From assembly GCA_038496445.1 (NCBI GenBank), contig JALMLS010000480.1:205881-269880 (forward strand): a stretch of DNA of 64,000 nt, in the 5' to 3' direction. This document shows, one piece after another, positions 45,115-55,286 of this stretch. The notes beneath the pieces were generated by a model, which had not been told where the DNA came from, made no database searches, and saw only the letters and a program-made list of their open reading frames with translations. The position numbers were made by a program, and so were the translations under genes. Origin of the DNA: Trichosphaerium sp. ATCC 40318 (lineage: Eukaryota > Discosea > Flabellinia > Trichosidae). How positions within the stretch are numbered: the first letter of the stretch is position 1; every line of letters begins with the position of its first letter.

Positions 45115-46044
45115 ATTGCGTACAACGTTTTTTAAAACAATAAAGCTTAAAGTCAACAAGTTTCCTGTTTGATTCTCCACGTGACTTGTAGTTAGTGTAG
45201 TACTAATATCAATAACCGGTATTGCATCTGATACAAGCAAGCCATTCAACACAAAGCCATCGGACAACTAAGAATTCGATCTTGTGAGTTCTTGACTATA
45301 CTTCCAAATATCACGATTTGTTTTTCTTATCACAGCTTTACTCACTTTCTGCCATGTTTTAGTCACAATATCTTGCGCCTCCTGAATACACTAATGCACT
45401 AATGCCCTTCCATTACTCATGAATACGACGAATATTCAAATACAGCCAGTATTATTAGCTTACAGCTATGCCAAAAGGCGGTCAAGACCACTTCCTTATT
45501 ATATTCATGAGTAAAAAGATTCATTCATTACTATTCATACTATTTGCCTGCCAGTAAACGGTCAAGAAGTTGAGATTTGACAGATTGACTTACACCCACA
45601 AATCCCACACATACAACTTTGATAGCGTTCTGGGTTGTTATTAAAAAACCATCATTAGTACTTCTCTAAGGTAGACAATCTGGCAATACTACACACATAA
45701 AGTGCTGCCGTTTATATTGTGTTTTACGAACATGTGACAAATATCGCTTTTTTTGGCCGCCAAAGTAAAACCGTCAAGATTTGGATTTGTGAGTGACCAG
45801 TTGCCAGTACCACACAAAATAAACCATTTTGTGGATACGGAAGGGCATTAATACAAACCCTAAATTTGAAACAAATCACTGTGGTCCTCAAAGTTGTTCA
45901 ATTTCTTTTACACCAATGGTATTCAAGGGTTTAGTTCAAGACACAGCAAAGTGTATGCTTTGTACTTGCGTGAATTAACATGCTGCGCTCAAAAAACACT
46001 TAAATTCATGTAACACTGCTTTTATTTTTGTTAACATACTAGCA
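45115..46044. other. Intergenic with imperfect short repeats
   Basis: Three related stretches (about 45475, 45550 and 45765) share a GGC-GCCAAA-type start and a CGGTCAAGA-like core. CACGTG lies at about 45178. No gene seen. Confidence 0.3.
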
Positions 46045-47610
46045 TTAATAGACGCCGAAATTTCGTACTATTCGTGCATCACCTAACGCCTTGATGCCTT
46101 TTTTTGTAACATGCATACAACCCGTTATATTGATTGCATATACACCCGCCAGTGCCTTTATGCCATTATCTGTAATATTATTACAGTAGAACACGTCTAT
46201 TTCATAAACACCAGCTAAAGCTTTAACCCCTTTGTCTGTTACAAGTGTACAGCGTCTCAAGTTAATTGAGTGAACTCCAGCTAATACTTTAATTCCATCA
46301 TCTGTTATCTTAGTACAATCAGACAAGTCAATTGTATGAACGCCTGCCAGTGCTTTAATGCCATCATCTGTCACATTGCGATACGAGAGACAAATAGTGT
46401 GAACACCACCCAAAGTCTTAATACCAGTATCTGTAACTTTTGTACATGATAGATTAATCGTGTGAACACCAGCTAGGGGTTTAACACCTTCATCTGTTAT
46501 TAGAAAACAACCACATAAATCAATTACATGCACACCTCCCAATGCGCTCACACCTTCATCAGTAATACTCTTGCAATTAGTTAAGTCAATTGTATGAGAA
46601 CCTGCCAGTGCTTTAATGCCATCATCTGTCACATTGCAATTCGAGAGACAAATAGTATGAACGCCACCCAAAGCCTTAATACCAGCATCTGTAACTTTTG
46701 TATGTGATAGATTAATTGTATGAACACCAGAAAGTGCTTTAACACCTTCATCTGTAACAAGTTTGCAGTTCGATAAATCAATATTGTGAATGCCAGCTAA
46801 TGATTTAACACCATCATCTGTAACATTTGTGCTACAAAGATTAATCGTATGAACTCCAGCTACACCTAGTGCTTTGATAGATTCCTCTGTAACCTTCAAA
46901 TGCCCTAAAGAAATGGTATGAACACGTGCTTGTGCTAGCGCCTTAATACAATCATCTGTTATGTTCCTACAATTACTAATATCAATCGAGTGAATGCTTC
47001 CTGCTAGTAACAATGTTTTAATACCATCATCTGTAACATCTGTTCCTTTTACATTAAGTGTTTCAACACCAACTAAAGCCTTAATACTGTCATCTGTGAT
47101 ACGATTGAAACCACAGTCGCTCAAGTCAATCATACGAACACCGGCTAATGCTTTAACACCTTTATCTGTAACACATGCACTGTATAATTTAATTTTACGT
47201 ATTCCAGCAAGTTGTTTAAGAGTATCATTGGTCACGTTATAACAGTAAGAAAAGTCAATGCCATCAATTACATTAAAGTCTGTAAAATCAACTTTATGGT
47301 TAACTTCCTTCAGTTCAAGGGCATAAGCACCTTGTAGGTACTTTAAGTCTTTTTGTTTGATAGTGTAGTCAACGGCAATTGTATGTTTCTTTATGAGGAA
47401 TGGGGCTTCCTTGAATAGACGTCTAAGCTTTTTTCTTGTATTTATTCGTATACTTCTCCTGTCGTCATACCCCAAGTGCTGTATCGCGACATTGGATAAT
47501 AATGTAGATGTATGTACTACTGAGCGCATAGATAACACGGGAGCAAACCGTAGAATATGAATAATGACTTCAACGGGGATCTCATCAAAGAATGCGCTGT
47601 CTGAGTTCAT
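46045..47610 (-). CDS. F-box-like / LRR protein (type I), longest array
   Basis: Single exon. I choose ATG 47608-47610 (MNSDSAFFDEIPVEVIIHIL) by alignment with paralogues. An in-frame ATG 54 nt upstream is possible. The F-box-like domain (about residues 6-45) and the linker IKQKDLKYLQGAYALEL are followed by about sixteen LRRs of 22-26 residues, most of the form VTDDGIKALAGVHTIDLSNC with occasional longer units (for example IKTLLLAGSIHSIDISNCRN). The array runs to the end with a short cap (ALGDARIVRNFGVY). Many adjacent repeats differ by only a few codons, implying recent internal duplication or gene conversion. Probable ubiquitin-ligase adaptor by domain order. Confidence 0.85.
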   Translation of the reverse strand: MNSDSAFFDEIPVEVIIHILRFAPVLSMRSVVHTSTLLSNVAIQHLGYDDRRSIRINTRKKLRRLFKEAPFLIKKHTIAVDYTIKQKDLKYLQGAYALELKEVNHKVDFTDFNVIDGIDFSYCYNVTNDTLKQLAGIRKIKLYSACVTDKGVKALAGVRMIDLSDCGFNRITDDSIKALVGVETLNVKGTDVTDDGIKTLLLAGSIHSIDISNCRNITDDCIKALAQARVHTISLGHLKVTEESIKALGVAGVHTINLCSTNVTDDGVKSLAGIHNIDLSNCKLVTDEGVKALSGVHTINLSHTKVTDAGIKALGGVHTICLSNCNVTDDGIKALAGSHTIDLTNCKSITDEGVSALGGVHVIDLCGCFLITDEGVKPLAGVHTINLSCTKVTDTGIKTLGGVHTICLSYRNVTDDGIKALAGVHTIDLSDCTKITDDGIKVLAGVHSINLRRCTLVTDKGVKALAGVYEIDVFYCNNITDNGIKALAGVYAINITGCMHVTKKGIKALGDARIVRNFGVY

Positions 47611-47988
47611 TTTGTGCACCTTAGTACTACAGGTAGCAGGTGATATGCCTAGAAACAATTTCAAGTAAGTGGGAGCGTAACTATCGTCGGCAAAACTGCG
47701 ATTGACCAGGGAACCACGTGGTTTTTCTACAAGAAGAAAAACGAATATTTTGGGAATGATTTTTGGATTTTAGGTTTTTTTTACAGTCCCACAAGTGATG
47801 TGAGGTTTTTTTTTTGTTTGTTTACTTGTTATCACGTGTTGAGGTTTTTTTTTGGAAATACACGTGATGATTAATGTCTCGAACTGGCAAGCCAGATATC
47901 TGGGTAGGATTTATATCTTTTTTTTTAAGATTTTAAACAAAATGATGTTTCCAAGTCTACCTTTTTGTTGACATTTGCCAAATTTCCT

Positions 47989-48216
47989 TTATAGCTCTAC
48001 ACATTCTAAACGAAGGCTATGTTGAGCTAATACACCATCTAGGTTCCAACTTTTATATTCGCATTTTGCTATACCTTTAACATAGAAACAATGGATTCTT
48101 AACTGCCCGTTAAGATACCAAACTTTATACTCTCCATGCTTTAATCTGTCTTTAAAATAGCAGTGTTTTTAAAGTTGACCAGTTTCAAACCAACGCTTAT
48201 ACTCGCCATGAATAAC
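47989..48216 (-). pseudogene. Remnant of a MORN_2 repeat protein
   Basis: The - strand reads VIHGEYKRWFETGQL, a TAA, then KHCYFKDRLKHGEYKVWYLN, GQLRIHCFYVKG and YKSWNLDGVLAQHS before the stop 47989-47991. Three repeats of the family remain, without an F-box or start and with one internal stop. Confidence 0.6.
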
Positions 48217-48469
48217 ACTAGTAGTCTTATTATAGTATGGTTTACGATGATTTTTTGCACGTGGTCACATGATTTAACAAATCTACCGAAAAGTTTTACT
48301 AACATATTGACCCTAGCAGCGCCCACAGCAACGTTGGTACTGTTGTGAGAGGTTTTTATGTCAATATAACTGCTTTGTTATTTGAATGCTGCGAGAGCGC
48401 TTCTGTTAGTGTGGAGTAGGTACTAGCGTAGCTTGTAAGTTATATACGTGTACGTTGATGCCAGCATTG

Positions 48470-48540
48470 TGATTAATGGCAGGCAAATAGTGCACATTGC
48501 GATAGTTCTACACCATTTGACAGAAGTGTCAAATTGTAAC
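48470..48540 (+). repeat. Dispersed repeat, copy 2
   Basis: Contains GCACATTGCGATAGTT, CTACACCATTTGACAG and AAGTGTCAAATTG, which matches 29155-29215 in the opposite orientation. It lies about 200 nt upstream of the broken LRR gene at 48737. Confidence 0.5.
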
Positions 48541-48736
48541 AAGGCGACAATGATATTAAGGCACAAGCTAGGTAGCAGGCTTGGTTTTCTCCGCAAACTT
48601 GCTGCGACAGACAATAGTTGTGTTGTAAATCAAGTACAGCGGTTTGACTTAGCACAAAAATACAATCGCAAGCTTAAGTTTACCTAAAACCGTTCAGCTT
48701 TAGCTTAGAAACTACTTCTCACTAGTATACAGAAAA

Positions 48737-50490
48737 ATGAACCAAAACACCGCATTCTTTGATGAGATACCTGTTGAAGTCATTGTTCATATTCTACAAT
48801 ATGTCTCGCTCTTAACTATGCACTCAGTTGTTCGTACATCCAAACTTTTATCAAATATCGCAATAAATCACGTGGGATACGTAAACACAAGAGAAATCGT
48901 CCTTAAAACACCAAAAAAGCTGAAAGAGCTCTACAAAAAACTACCACACCTCATACACACCAATAGTATTACTCTTCGATTCTCCATCAAGCAAAAGCAT
49001 CTAAAGTATCTACAAGGAGTATACAATCTAAGTTTAAAGAGAAAAGACTTGCTGGAGATGCATAGGTTTCCGGAAACTTCTGGAAATCGGGAATTACGGG
49101 AAATTCTGGAAGATGTGGAATTTCTGGAAACTTCCAGAACCTTCTGGAAATTCTGGTAGAACAGCACCTTCTGGAAATTCTGGTATGGATTCACAATATT
49201 TTTTGAGAACATGTTTTTAGAGCACTGTGGACTAGTAAACAATCACATGTACTTAAGTTTTTCAGTCGCTCACTGTGCTGTTCGCAAGACAGCATGTCTA
49301 AGTGATACTCCTACACTATGGCTCATTCGCTAGCACTTAACAACACTAGTACCAACAATATTGACATCGTACGTGTGTTTGGTACTAAAATTTTGTAAAA
49401 ACTGCACCTTACACGCAATATTCATAGCTGAAGTACCTAGGAGTAAGAAAGAACTCACCCCTACCACAGAACAGACTCGAGGTATAAGCTTTGTTAAAAA
49501 TCGAGGAATAAGGCAAAGCCATTGTAAAGAAATAAAGTAAATATGATTTAATTTTTTCGGTTTGGTGAGTGTAATAAGCCACTTCAGTCATTATGTGAAC
49601 TCTCTAAAAATACAATTAAATGAACCTTCCAATGGAAATATTCTTGTGGAACTTTCTTCTGGAAATATTCTTGTAGAATTTGCAGAACAAGCAGAATTTC
49701 CGGAAAAACGGGAATTTCCGGAACCTTCCAGAAACCTATGCACTCCGCTGAAGGTTGATTTTACAAACCTCAACATTGTTAACTGTATTGACCTCTTTAA
49801 TTGTAAGTATGTTACTGATGATCACCTTGGACAACTTGCTGGAGTACACAAGATTAGATTATGGAACGCAAATGTGACAGATAAGGGCGTTAGAGCGTTG
49901 TCTGGTGTTCACACGATTGACTTAAGCAAATGTACAAATGTTACAGACGATGGTATTAAAGCATTAGCTGGTATTCTATTATACTTTATGGCTGTAGTGT
50001 TACAGACAATGGTGTTAAGGCATTGGCTGGTGTTCATACAATTTCTTTGTGCAGTTGTAAATATGTTACTGATGTCGGCATCAAAGCATTAGTGGGTGTT
50101 CACACAATTTCTTTAAGCTTCAACCATATTACAGATGATGGTATTAAAGCGTTGTCTGGCGTTCATACAATCAGACTATGTTATTGTGACTCCGTTACAG
50201 ATGATGGAATCAAGGCACTAGCAGGTGTTCATACAATTGACTTAAGCATGCAACATATTACAGACGATGGCATCAGAGCATTGTCTGGTGTTCATACAAT
50301 TAAACTATGGCATTGTGAGAGTGTTACGAATGATGGTATCAAAGCATTAACTGGAGTTAATACTCTTGTTGTGGATAATTGTAAACAAGTTACAGAAGCT
50401 GGCATAAAAGCATTGAAGGGTGTTCCTTCTGTAACGTTTTTTGACGAAACTTCAGGTGATTTTATTGAACGTTTACTTCGTAAAAAGTAA
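48737..50490 (+). pseudogene. F-box-like / LRR (type I) gene broken by a transposon and a frameshift
   Basis: The ATG at 48737 (MNQNTAFFDEIPVEVIVHIL) opens a normal type I N-terminus through IKQKHLKYLQGVYNLSLKRK. At 49063 a 676-bp element interrupts it. The gene resumes at about 49752 with KVDFTNLNIVNCIDLFNCKY and LRRs. After GIKALAGI at about 49973 a one-base deletion shifts the frame, and the array resumes in frame with VHTISLCSCKYVTDVGIKAL to the stop 50488-50490. Joining the sequence across one copy of the target-site duplication also leaves a one-base offset, so other small indels have accumulated. Clearly dead, but the repeats are still well preserved. Confidence 0.85.
49063..49738. mobile_element. 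Non-autonomous DNA transposon (MITE-like), 676 bp
   Basis: The interruption of the LRR gene starts TAGGTTTCCGGAA and ends TTCCAGAAACCTA, imperfect terminal inverted repeats. It is flanked by TGCA on both sides (49059-49062 and 49739-49742), a 4-bp target-site duplication. Sub-terminal regions are filled with variants of TTCTGGAAATTCTGG and TTTCCGGAA. No transposase frame is present. The flanking coding sequence independently confirms the boundaries. Confidence 0.75.
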
Positions 50491-50519
50491 GAAATAAAAA
50501 GGAAAAAACAGTTTATTCA

Positions 50520-50750
50520 TCAAGCAATTTTTTGCCTGCGCTCTTTCTTAATCCATTCCAATATATACAATCTAGCATTCCAAGATATATTATCAGTATT
50601 GGCTAAATCAATAAAAGATTCAATACTATCAATAGACACAGTACCAACAGCAACCCAGTCCTTTAAAACTCTTATTGTTTTTTCTCCAAAAATTTCCTTT
50701 GCGCTGAATTTTGTTGAGTCCCAAGTGTCGTAATGATGCTTAATTAGCAT
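50520..50750 (-). CDS. Small unassigned ORF, possibly a 3' exon
   Basis: The frame (MLIKHHYDTWDSTKFSAKEI, ending IKKERRQKIA) can be extended upstream without a stop to about 50795 (TYLKSTDDERTLVS). Composition looks coding and helical. It overlaps no other gene and ends 30 nt from the LRR pseudogene stop on the opposite strand. I do not recognise it and found no other exons. Confidence 0.35.
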   Translation of the reverse strand: MLIKHHYDTWDSTKFSAKEIFGEKTIRVLKDWVAVGTVSIDSIESFIDLANTDNISWNARLYILEWIKKERRQKIA

Positions 50751-51405
50751 TGATACAAGAGTACGTTCATCATCGGTACTCTTAAGATAAGTATTAGATC
50801 AGTGTAGGAACGAGGAATGCCGTACTACAAGTAGTCGCTTTAAAAACCTTGAAACGGAAGGTAGAGTATATAAACCAAACCTATGGCTGGTTTTTAGGCC
50901 ATTCAGCATCTTTTCGCGGTCGTCAGGGCGCAAATACGTCATCTAGGTGCGTTTTGTTTATTGACAGACGTACGGAGGCTGAAAACATGATTAACGCTAC
51001 TCTCGTTTTATTACGTGTACTTCTGTACGTGGTTGTACAGATGGCATCGCTTGAGCGATAAACTTGGATGTATTTACCAAATTACGTTGATCCACAATAG
51101 ATTGCTTCAACAGAGCGAAAATAAAATGCCAAATTTCTACAGGGAGCTCCATAAATGCGTTTAAAGTTAAAATTACTTGATGTTAACAAGACGGGGCATT
51201 CAGTGAACATTAGCGTCTAAGGTGGGGTTGTGGAGGGCGCAAGGGCTGTACGTTGAGTAGGGTAAGGGATTGATATGATTCATACAGCAAATTGTAGTAC
51301 TAGAAACATCCGATTTGACACTCCTCCACTGAACGCAGTCAAACTTTTCCTCACTTGTAACTACTCCAATATAAACCAAATCAGTATTTTACTGTGTACT
51401 ACAAT
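50751..51405. other. Intergenic, nothing recognised
   Basis: One 70-codon + strand frame (50849-51061) without a domain. The 3' end of the membrane-protein gene begins at 51406. Confidence 0.35.
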
Positions 51406-52676
51406 CAATCATCTGTGTTGTCAATAGATTCTTTCATTTGTTTCTTAGTTGTCGCCACATACTATTCAGTTGCCTTCTTAGGTTTTATAGGGGCTTGGAA
51501 TGAGTACACCTTTTCACAACAAGTTAGAACATACTCAATGTAGATTCTTACCTGTAAGAAAGACAATCCCATTTGAAGAGCATATAATGTACCTGTACTC
51601 AATGTTGTTGCAATAACAGCTGTATTCTTTGGTGGAGGTATAGCTAAAATTACAATAACGATAAGAAGTAACGACAGTAGTATGGTGTTGGCAACCATAC
51701 GTGTTCGTATCTAAAACAGATTAGCTTATCTAATTTTTTAGATCACTATACTTTTTTTATCATTTTCTCAGATGATGACGGCTTGTCTTTAGTTCCTTCA
51801 GATACCTTATCATATACCTATACATAAGTTAAGCATAGATAGCTTTGGAATATTGAAGAAATCACGCACATGCTTGAGGATGAAAGTGCTGTAGATCAAT
51901 GTGGCGAAATTAGTAGCAAAATTAAGTACATGAGGTAACAGCGTTACAGCACGAGGAGACTGGTTAGTAGCTATACGAGCAATAGATGCAATGAGTTCCA
52001 TAACAACAAGCAGAGAGAATAATACAATAAAGAGTGCTCTGAATAGCCTTGAGTGCAAGAACTTACAACTACTCCTTTATATACAAGAGCTTCATGCCTA
52101 ATTGCAAACTGTTACTACCTGAAAACGGAGGTTATGTATTTCCTTACCAAAACATTGTTATCATCACATTTGTGATTGTAGTAAAAGGTGTACTAAGAGT
52201 AAGAAAAAAGGTATCTGCTTGATAGTGATACAAACGACGAGATCCCAAAAAGTTGACAATACTGATAAGTTTCACTTACAAGCTCTGTTAGTAAATACTT
52301 ATAAAAAAGAACTATAATATACGCACGTGCACTTGCGAAGAGTTCTATGCTTATTGCAATAATAGCCAAAGATATTCCACAAGCTCTATTAATAGTGCTG
52401 GTACAATCTATAATGTATGATAAGTTTTAGCATGGTGTTATCAGGTTACATTATTTCTGAATTATGTACCTCACGAAACATAGTCCCACAACACTCAAGC
52501 AAAATATAGATAGTGTTACTTGAAAAAATGTATGCCAAACACTTGTAAAGTAATATAGGCGGTGATGCTATTACTAGGGTCAGGCGTTTAGAGTCCGAAA
52601 GTATATTGATGTTTACAATAAGTCTAAACAGTTTCTTTTCATTACTTTTTTCTTTTATATGCTTGCCCATTTTCAT
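51406..52676 (-). CDS. Polytopic membrane protein, GPCR-like topology
   Basis: Exons chain in phase from a hydrophobic start (LTLVIASPPILLYKCLAYIF) through CTSTINRACGISLAIIAISI, then ARAYIIVLFYKYLLTEL, FFLTLSTPFTTITNVMITMF, LFRALFIVLFSLLVVMELIA, LNFATNFATLIYSTFILKHV, a charged loop with EGTKDKPSSSEKMIKKIRTR, and two last helices (NTILLSLLLIVIVILAIPPP and LSTGTLYALQMGLSFL). The tail ends MKESIDNTDD with stop 51406-51408. Seven or so helices with a Ser/Lys-rich third cytoplasmic loop before helix 6 suggest a G-protein-coupled receptor, but no family motif clinches it. One intron is only 25 nt (52048-52072). The start is uncertain. The first in-frame ATGs (52670, 52676) lie within the 3' end of the MORN pseudogene. 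Confidence 0.55.
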
Positions 52677-53573
52677 CCCAATACTTGTAGTATCTTTCTT
52701 TGCCATCAACATAAAAAATGTGAATCCGTAGTCGCTCATTGCGGTCCCAACGCTTGCAATCTCCATGATTCACTCCATTTGTGGTATTACACAGGTCCCG
52801 TAGGACACCATTTTCATACCAAGACTTGTACTCTCCTTCAAGTTTGCCATTAACATAAACACAATGGCTTTTGATTTGACCATTGTCGTACCAAGACTTG
52901 CACTCTCCATTAAGTTCATCATCAACATATGCACACTGGGCAATCAGGATACCATTTGTCCCCCATTTCTATGTTTACCTTCAAGTTTATCATTCTGAAA
53001 ATGCGTGTGGCATACCAATTTACCACAGTCATCCCAATGCTTGTACTCTCCATCAAGTTTACCTTTTACAAAGTGGTATTTTTGCATCAAGTAGCCATGA
53101 TCATACCAACGCTTGTATTCTCCATCAAGTTGACCATTAGAAAAGTACCCTTGTTCAGAAAGTTGACCATTCTCATGCCATCTTTTGAACTCTCCATGTA
53201 ATTTACCATGTTCCCAATACTCTTGTATCATAATGGTGGGTTGAATAGCAGTGTTTTCTTCTAGATAATGAGGTTCAAATGTATATTGTTCCAACATGTT
53301 CTTCAAGTTACACTTCAAGTAACTTGAGATTTGTGAGGGTGTTGTAGAATAAGGAAAAGTAAATCGATCTACTTTTCGATGGTGATACAAATCAATAAAA
53401 AAGTGAGAATACGTAAACTTCTCCCATTTCCCGTGTTTGTTCAAGTTATCATCAAATCTCGTGCTTACTGCCAAACATTTACATAAAAGCGGCCATTTGA
53501 GATATTAATATAATATTTCGTTGTCTAGATCAATGATATCACGATGTAGCTCAGTTGGGAGCTCTAGTAAGTG
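52642..53573 (-). pseudogene. F-box-like / MORN_2 protein with several lesions
   Basis: The F-box-like start LLELPTELHRDIIDLDNE is followed by a four-codon insertion containing TAA (53505-53507) just before KWPLLCKC, then AVSTRFDDNLNKHGKW. MORN repeats follow: GEFKRWHENGQLSEQGYFSN, GEYKRWYDHGYLMQKYHFVK, GEYKHWDDCGKLVCHTHFQN. At about 52970 one base is missing in a G-rich run (LEGKHR), after which the +1 frame continues WGTNGILIAQCAYVDD and four more repeats to NGQAYKRKK and TAA 52642-52644. No in-frame ATG precedes the F-box. The gene overlaps the probable 5' end of the membrane-protein gene. Confidence 0.7.
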
Positions 53574-53952
53574 ATTTTCACATATTAATGGCGCTATCTG
53601 TTTAATCTTTTAGTTAGCACTTTATATATAACCAACGAGTACCTTGCGTTTAGTTGCCATTTGAGGTAGACAGAAAGAGTGCTCTCTTAAGTCGTAGAAG
53701 TAATTAAGTCCGCTTTTTATTAATACCAACGCTAGTTGATAAGACAGTTTAGAACCAACTTTTTCACGTCATATATAATAGCAAAATGGCAGAGATATTT
53801 AACTAAACTTCTTAGAAGTCCAAGTTTGTCTGCTAAAAAATCTCGAAGCAAGTGTTAGTTAGTGGCTTATTTCTGTTTACTATTGTAAGAGGTATGGCGG
53901 TCTGAGTGATAGGAATAAAGGATAACTTTATTATACGTCTTAAAGGCGTGAT
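53574..53952. other. Intergenic, nothing recognised
   Basis: Short AT-rich stretch between the MORN pseudogene and the intact MORN gene. No features seen on either strand. Confidence 0.35.
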
Positions 53953-54612
53953 TTACTTACAATAGAGCGTCCTTACACCATCAACATAAAGAGTTTCAAA
54001 GCATGAAGCCCGGCCACGTAACCACTGCTTACATTTTCCTTCCAGCCTTCCATTGACGTAAAAACAATGCTTCCGCATTTTGCCAGTAGCATACCAACTC
54101 TTGTATTCTCCTTCCAATTCGCCATTGACATAATGGCTGTGCTCTTTTAATTGACCATTATGATACCATAGTTTAACCTCTCCTTCTCTCTTACCATTGA
54201 CATAAAAACAACGCAATTCACAAAAACTGTACTCCTTCCACTCTCCTTCAAGTTTCCCACCAACATAATTATACTCAAGAGACAAATCACCGTTTTTGTG
54301 CCACACTTTCCATTCTCCCTCTTCTTTATCCATAACATAGTTACCTTGTGTTCTGAGCTTACCATTTTCATGCCATTGCTTGTACTCTCCATGAAGCTTA
54401 CCATGGTACCAATATTCTTGACAAACAAGTGTCAACACTGGAGATGTCTTCATTTTGAGCCATTTACTATGTCTATTCAAGTCATCATCGAACCTTGATG
54501 AAGTTGCTGTGTATTTCGACAACAGTGGCCACTTGTAGTACACTTCAAAGTCTAAATCAATGATATCAAGTTGTAATTCGGTAGGAAGACGTAAGAGTAA
54601 GGCAGTATTCAT
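53953..54612 (-). CDS. F-box-like / MORN_2 repeat protein, intact
   Basis: Single exon of 219 residues from ATG 54610-54612. The F-box-like N-terminus (LLLRLPTELQLDIIDLDFEV, then YYKWPLLSKYTATSSRFDDD) is followed by about seven repeats of 20-23 residues: GEYKQWHENGKLRTQGNYVM, GEWKVWHKNGDLSLEYNYVG, GEVKLWYHNGQLKEHSHYVN, GEYKSWYATGKMRKHCFYVN. The repeats match the MORN_2 type, whose role is usually protein or lipid binding. Proteins with this plan are common in marseillevirus- and mimivirus-type amoeba viruses. This is the only clearly undamaged member of its family in the window and serves here as the reference for the broken ones. Confidence 0.8.
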   Translation of the reverse strand: MNTALLLRLPTELQLDIIDLDFEVYYKWPLLSKYTATSSRFDDDLNRHSKWLKMKTSPVLTLVCQEYWYHGKLHGEYKQWHENGKLRTQGNYVMDKEEGEWKVWHKNGDLSLEYNYVGGKLEGEWKEYSFCELRCFYVNGKREGEVKLWYHNGQLKEHSHYVNGELEGEYKSWYATGKMRKHCFYVNGRLEGKCKQWLRGRASCFETLYVDGVRTLYCK

Positions 54613-55286
54613 CTTTTTCAGTTGTTAACGGCGTAATGGACGATTATTTGTTGTAAAATCTTCAATTAGTTCGTAGAACGTTTTGTTATGTTGTTATTAT
54701 ATGTGGTACCGGACAAGGCACGTGAATGGTACAGGAAGCTAATGTGTTATTAAAGCGCAAACGGGTCAAAGCGAAGTCAAAGCTGCTGGTAGCGCTACTC
54801 CGCCAAGTATAAAGTACCTTGTAGTCGTGATCACGTTTCCGGTAAGCATTTTGCTTGTAGTCAAAGGGTCATTATGCACGTGTTTTTAATCTCAAGGTCG
54901 AATGTGCCAAAACGCAGAACTTTGAAATAATTTGTTTTGTTTTGGATGATTGCTACGCATAAACGAGTATTACCTTGATACATTTCGTGTCCGTGTTGGC
55001 CGCAATGGGTGATATTTCGGCAGTATTGCGTGACACATCTTTATGATTCCTTCTGTGGATGTGTAAACTCTCGTTTTAACTGTTTAAAGACCTAATAGCA
55101 AGGCGAGTATTGTACTCATTAAAGTGCTCCTCATAGTATGAGTGGTATGATTAAACTGTTTTTATTTCTACTCAGGTATAGCATTAAAACCTTTGAGTGA
55201 TTTGATGCATTCTTGTGCTACAGTTTCACATCCAAGAATAGTAAGTAAGCTCACACGCATCTTGTAATTCTCTGATACTGTCATAT
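54613..55286. other. Intergenic; includes a stray LRR C-terminus
   Basis: At about 55182-55262 the - strand reads VSLLTILGCETVAQECIKSL, then KGFNAIPE and a stop. This looks like the missing C-terminal cap of the type II LRR gene at 55287, cut off by a stop or an unrecognised intron. CACGTG occurs at about 54720 and 54878. Confidence 0.4.

Larger units (their letters stand above)
47611..48736. other. Intergenic with a MORN remnant and a dispersed repeat
   Basis: T-rich tracts at 47760-47930 flank CACGTG motifs at about 47712, 47833 and 47860. A MORN remnant lies at 47989-48216 and a dispersed repeat at 48470-48540. A stretch near 48235-48262 (ATGATTTTTTGCACGTGG) is shared with 44204-44225, showing that the remnant derives from a relative of the 44.1-45.1 kb gene. 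Confidence 0.4.

Noticed and set aside
46994-47242. 82-codon + strand ORF inside the LRR array
   Set aside because: Repetitive antisense of the LRR repeats. Such frames recur at every array.
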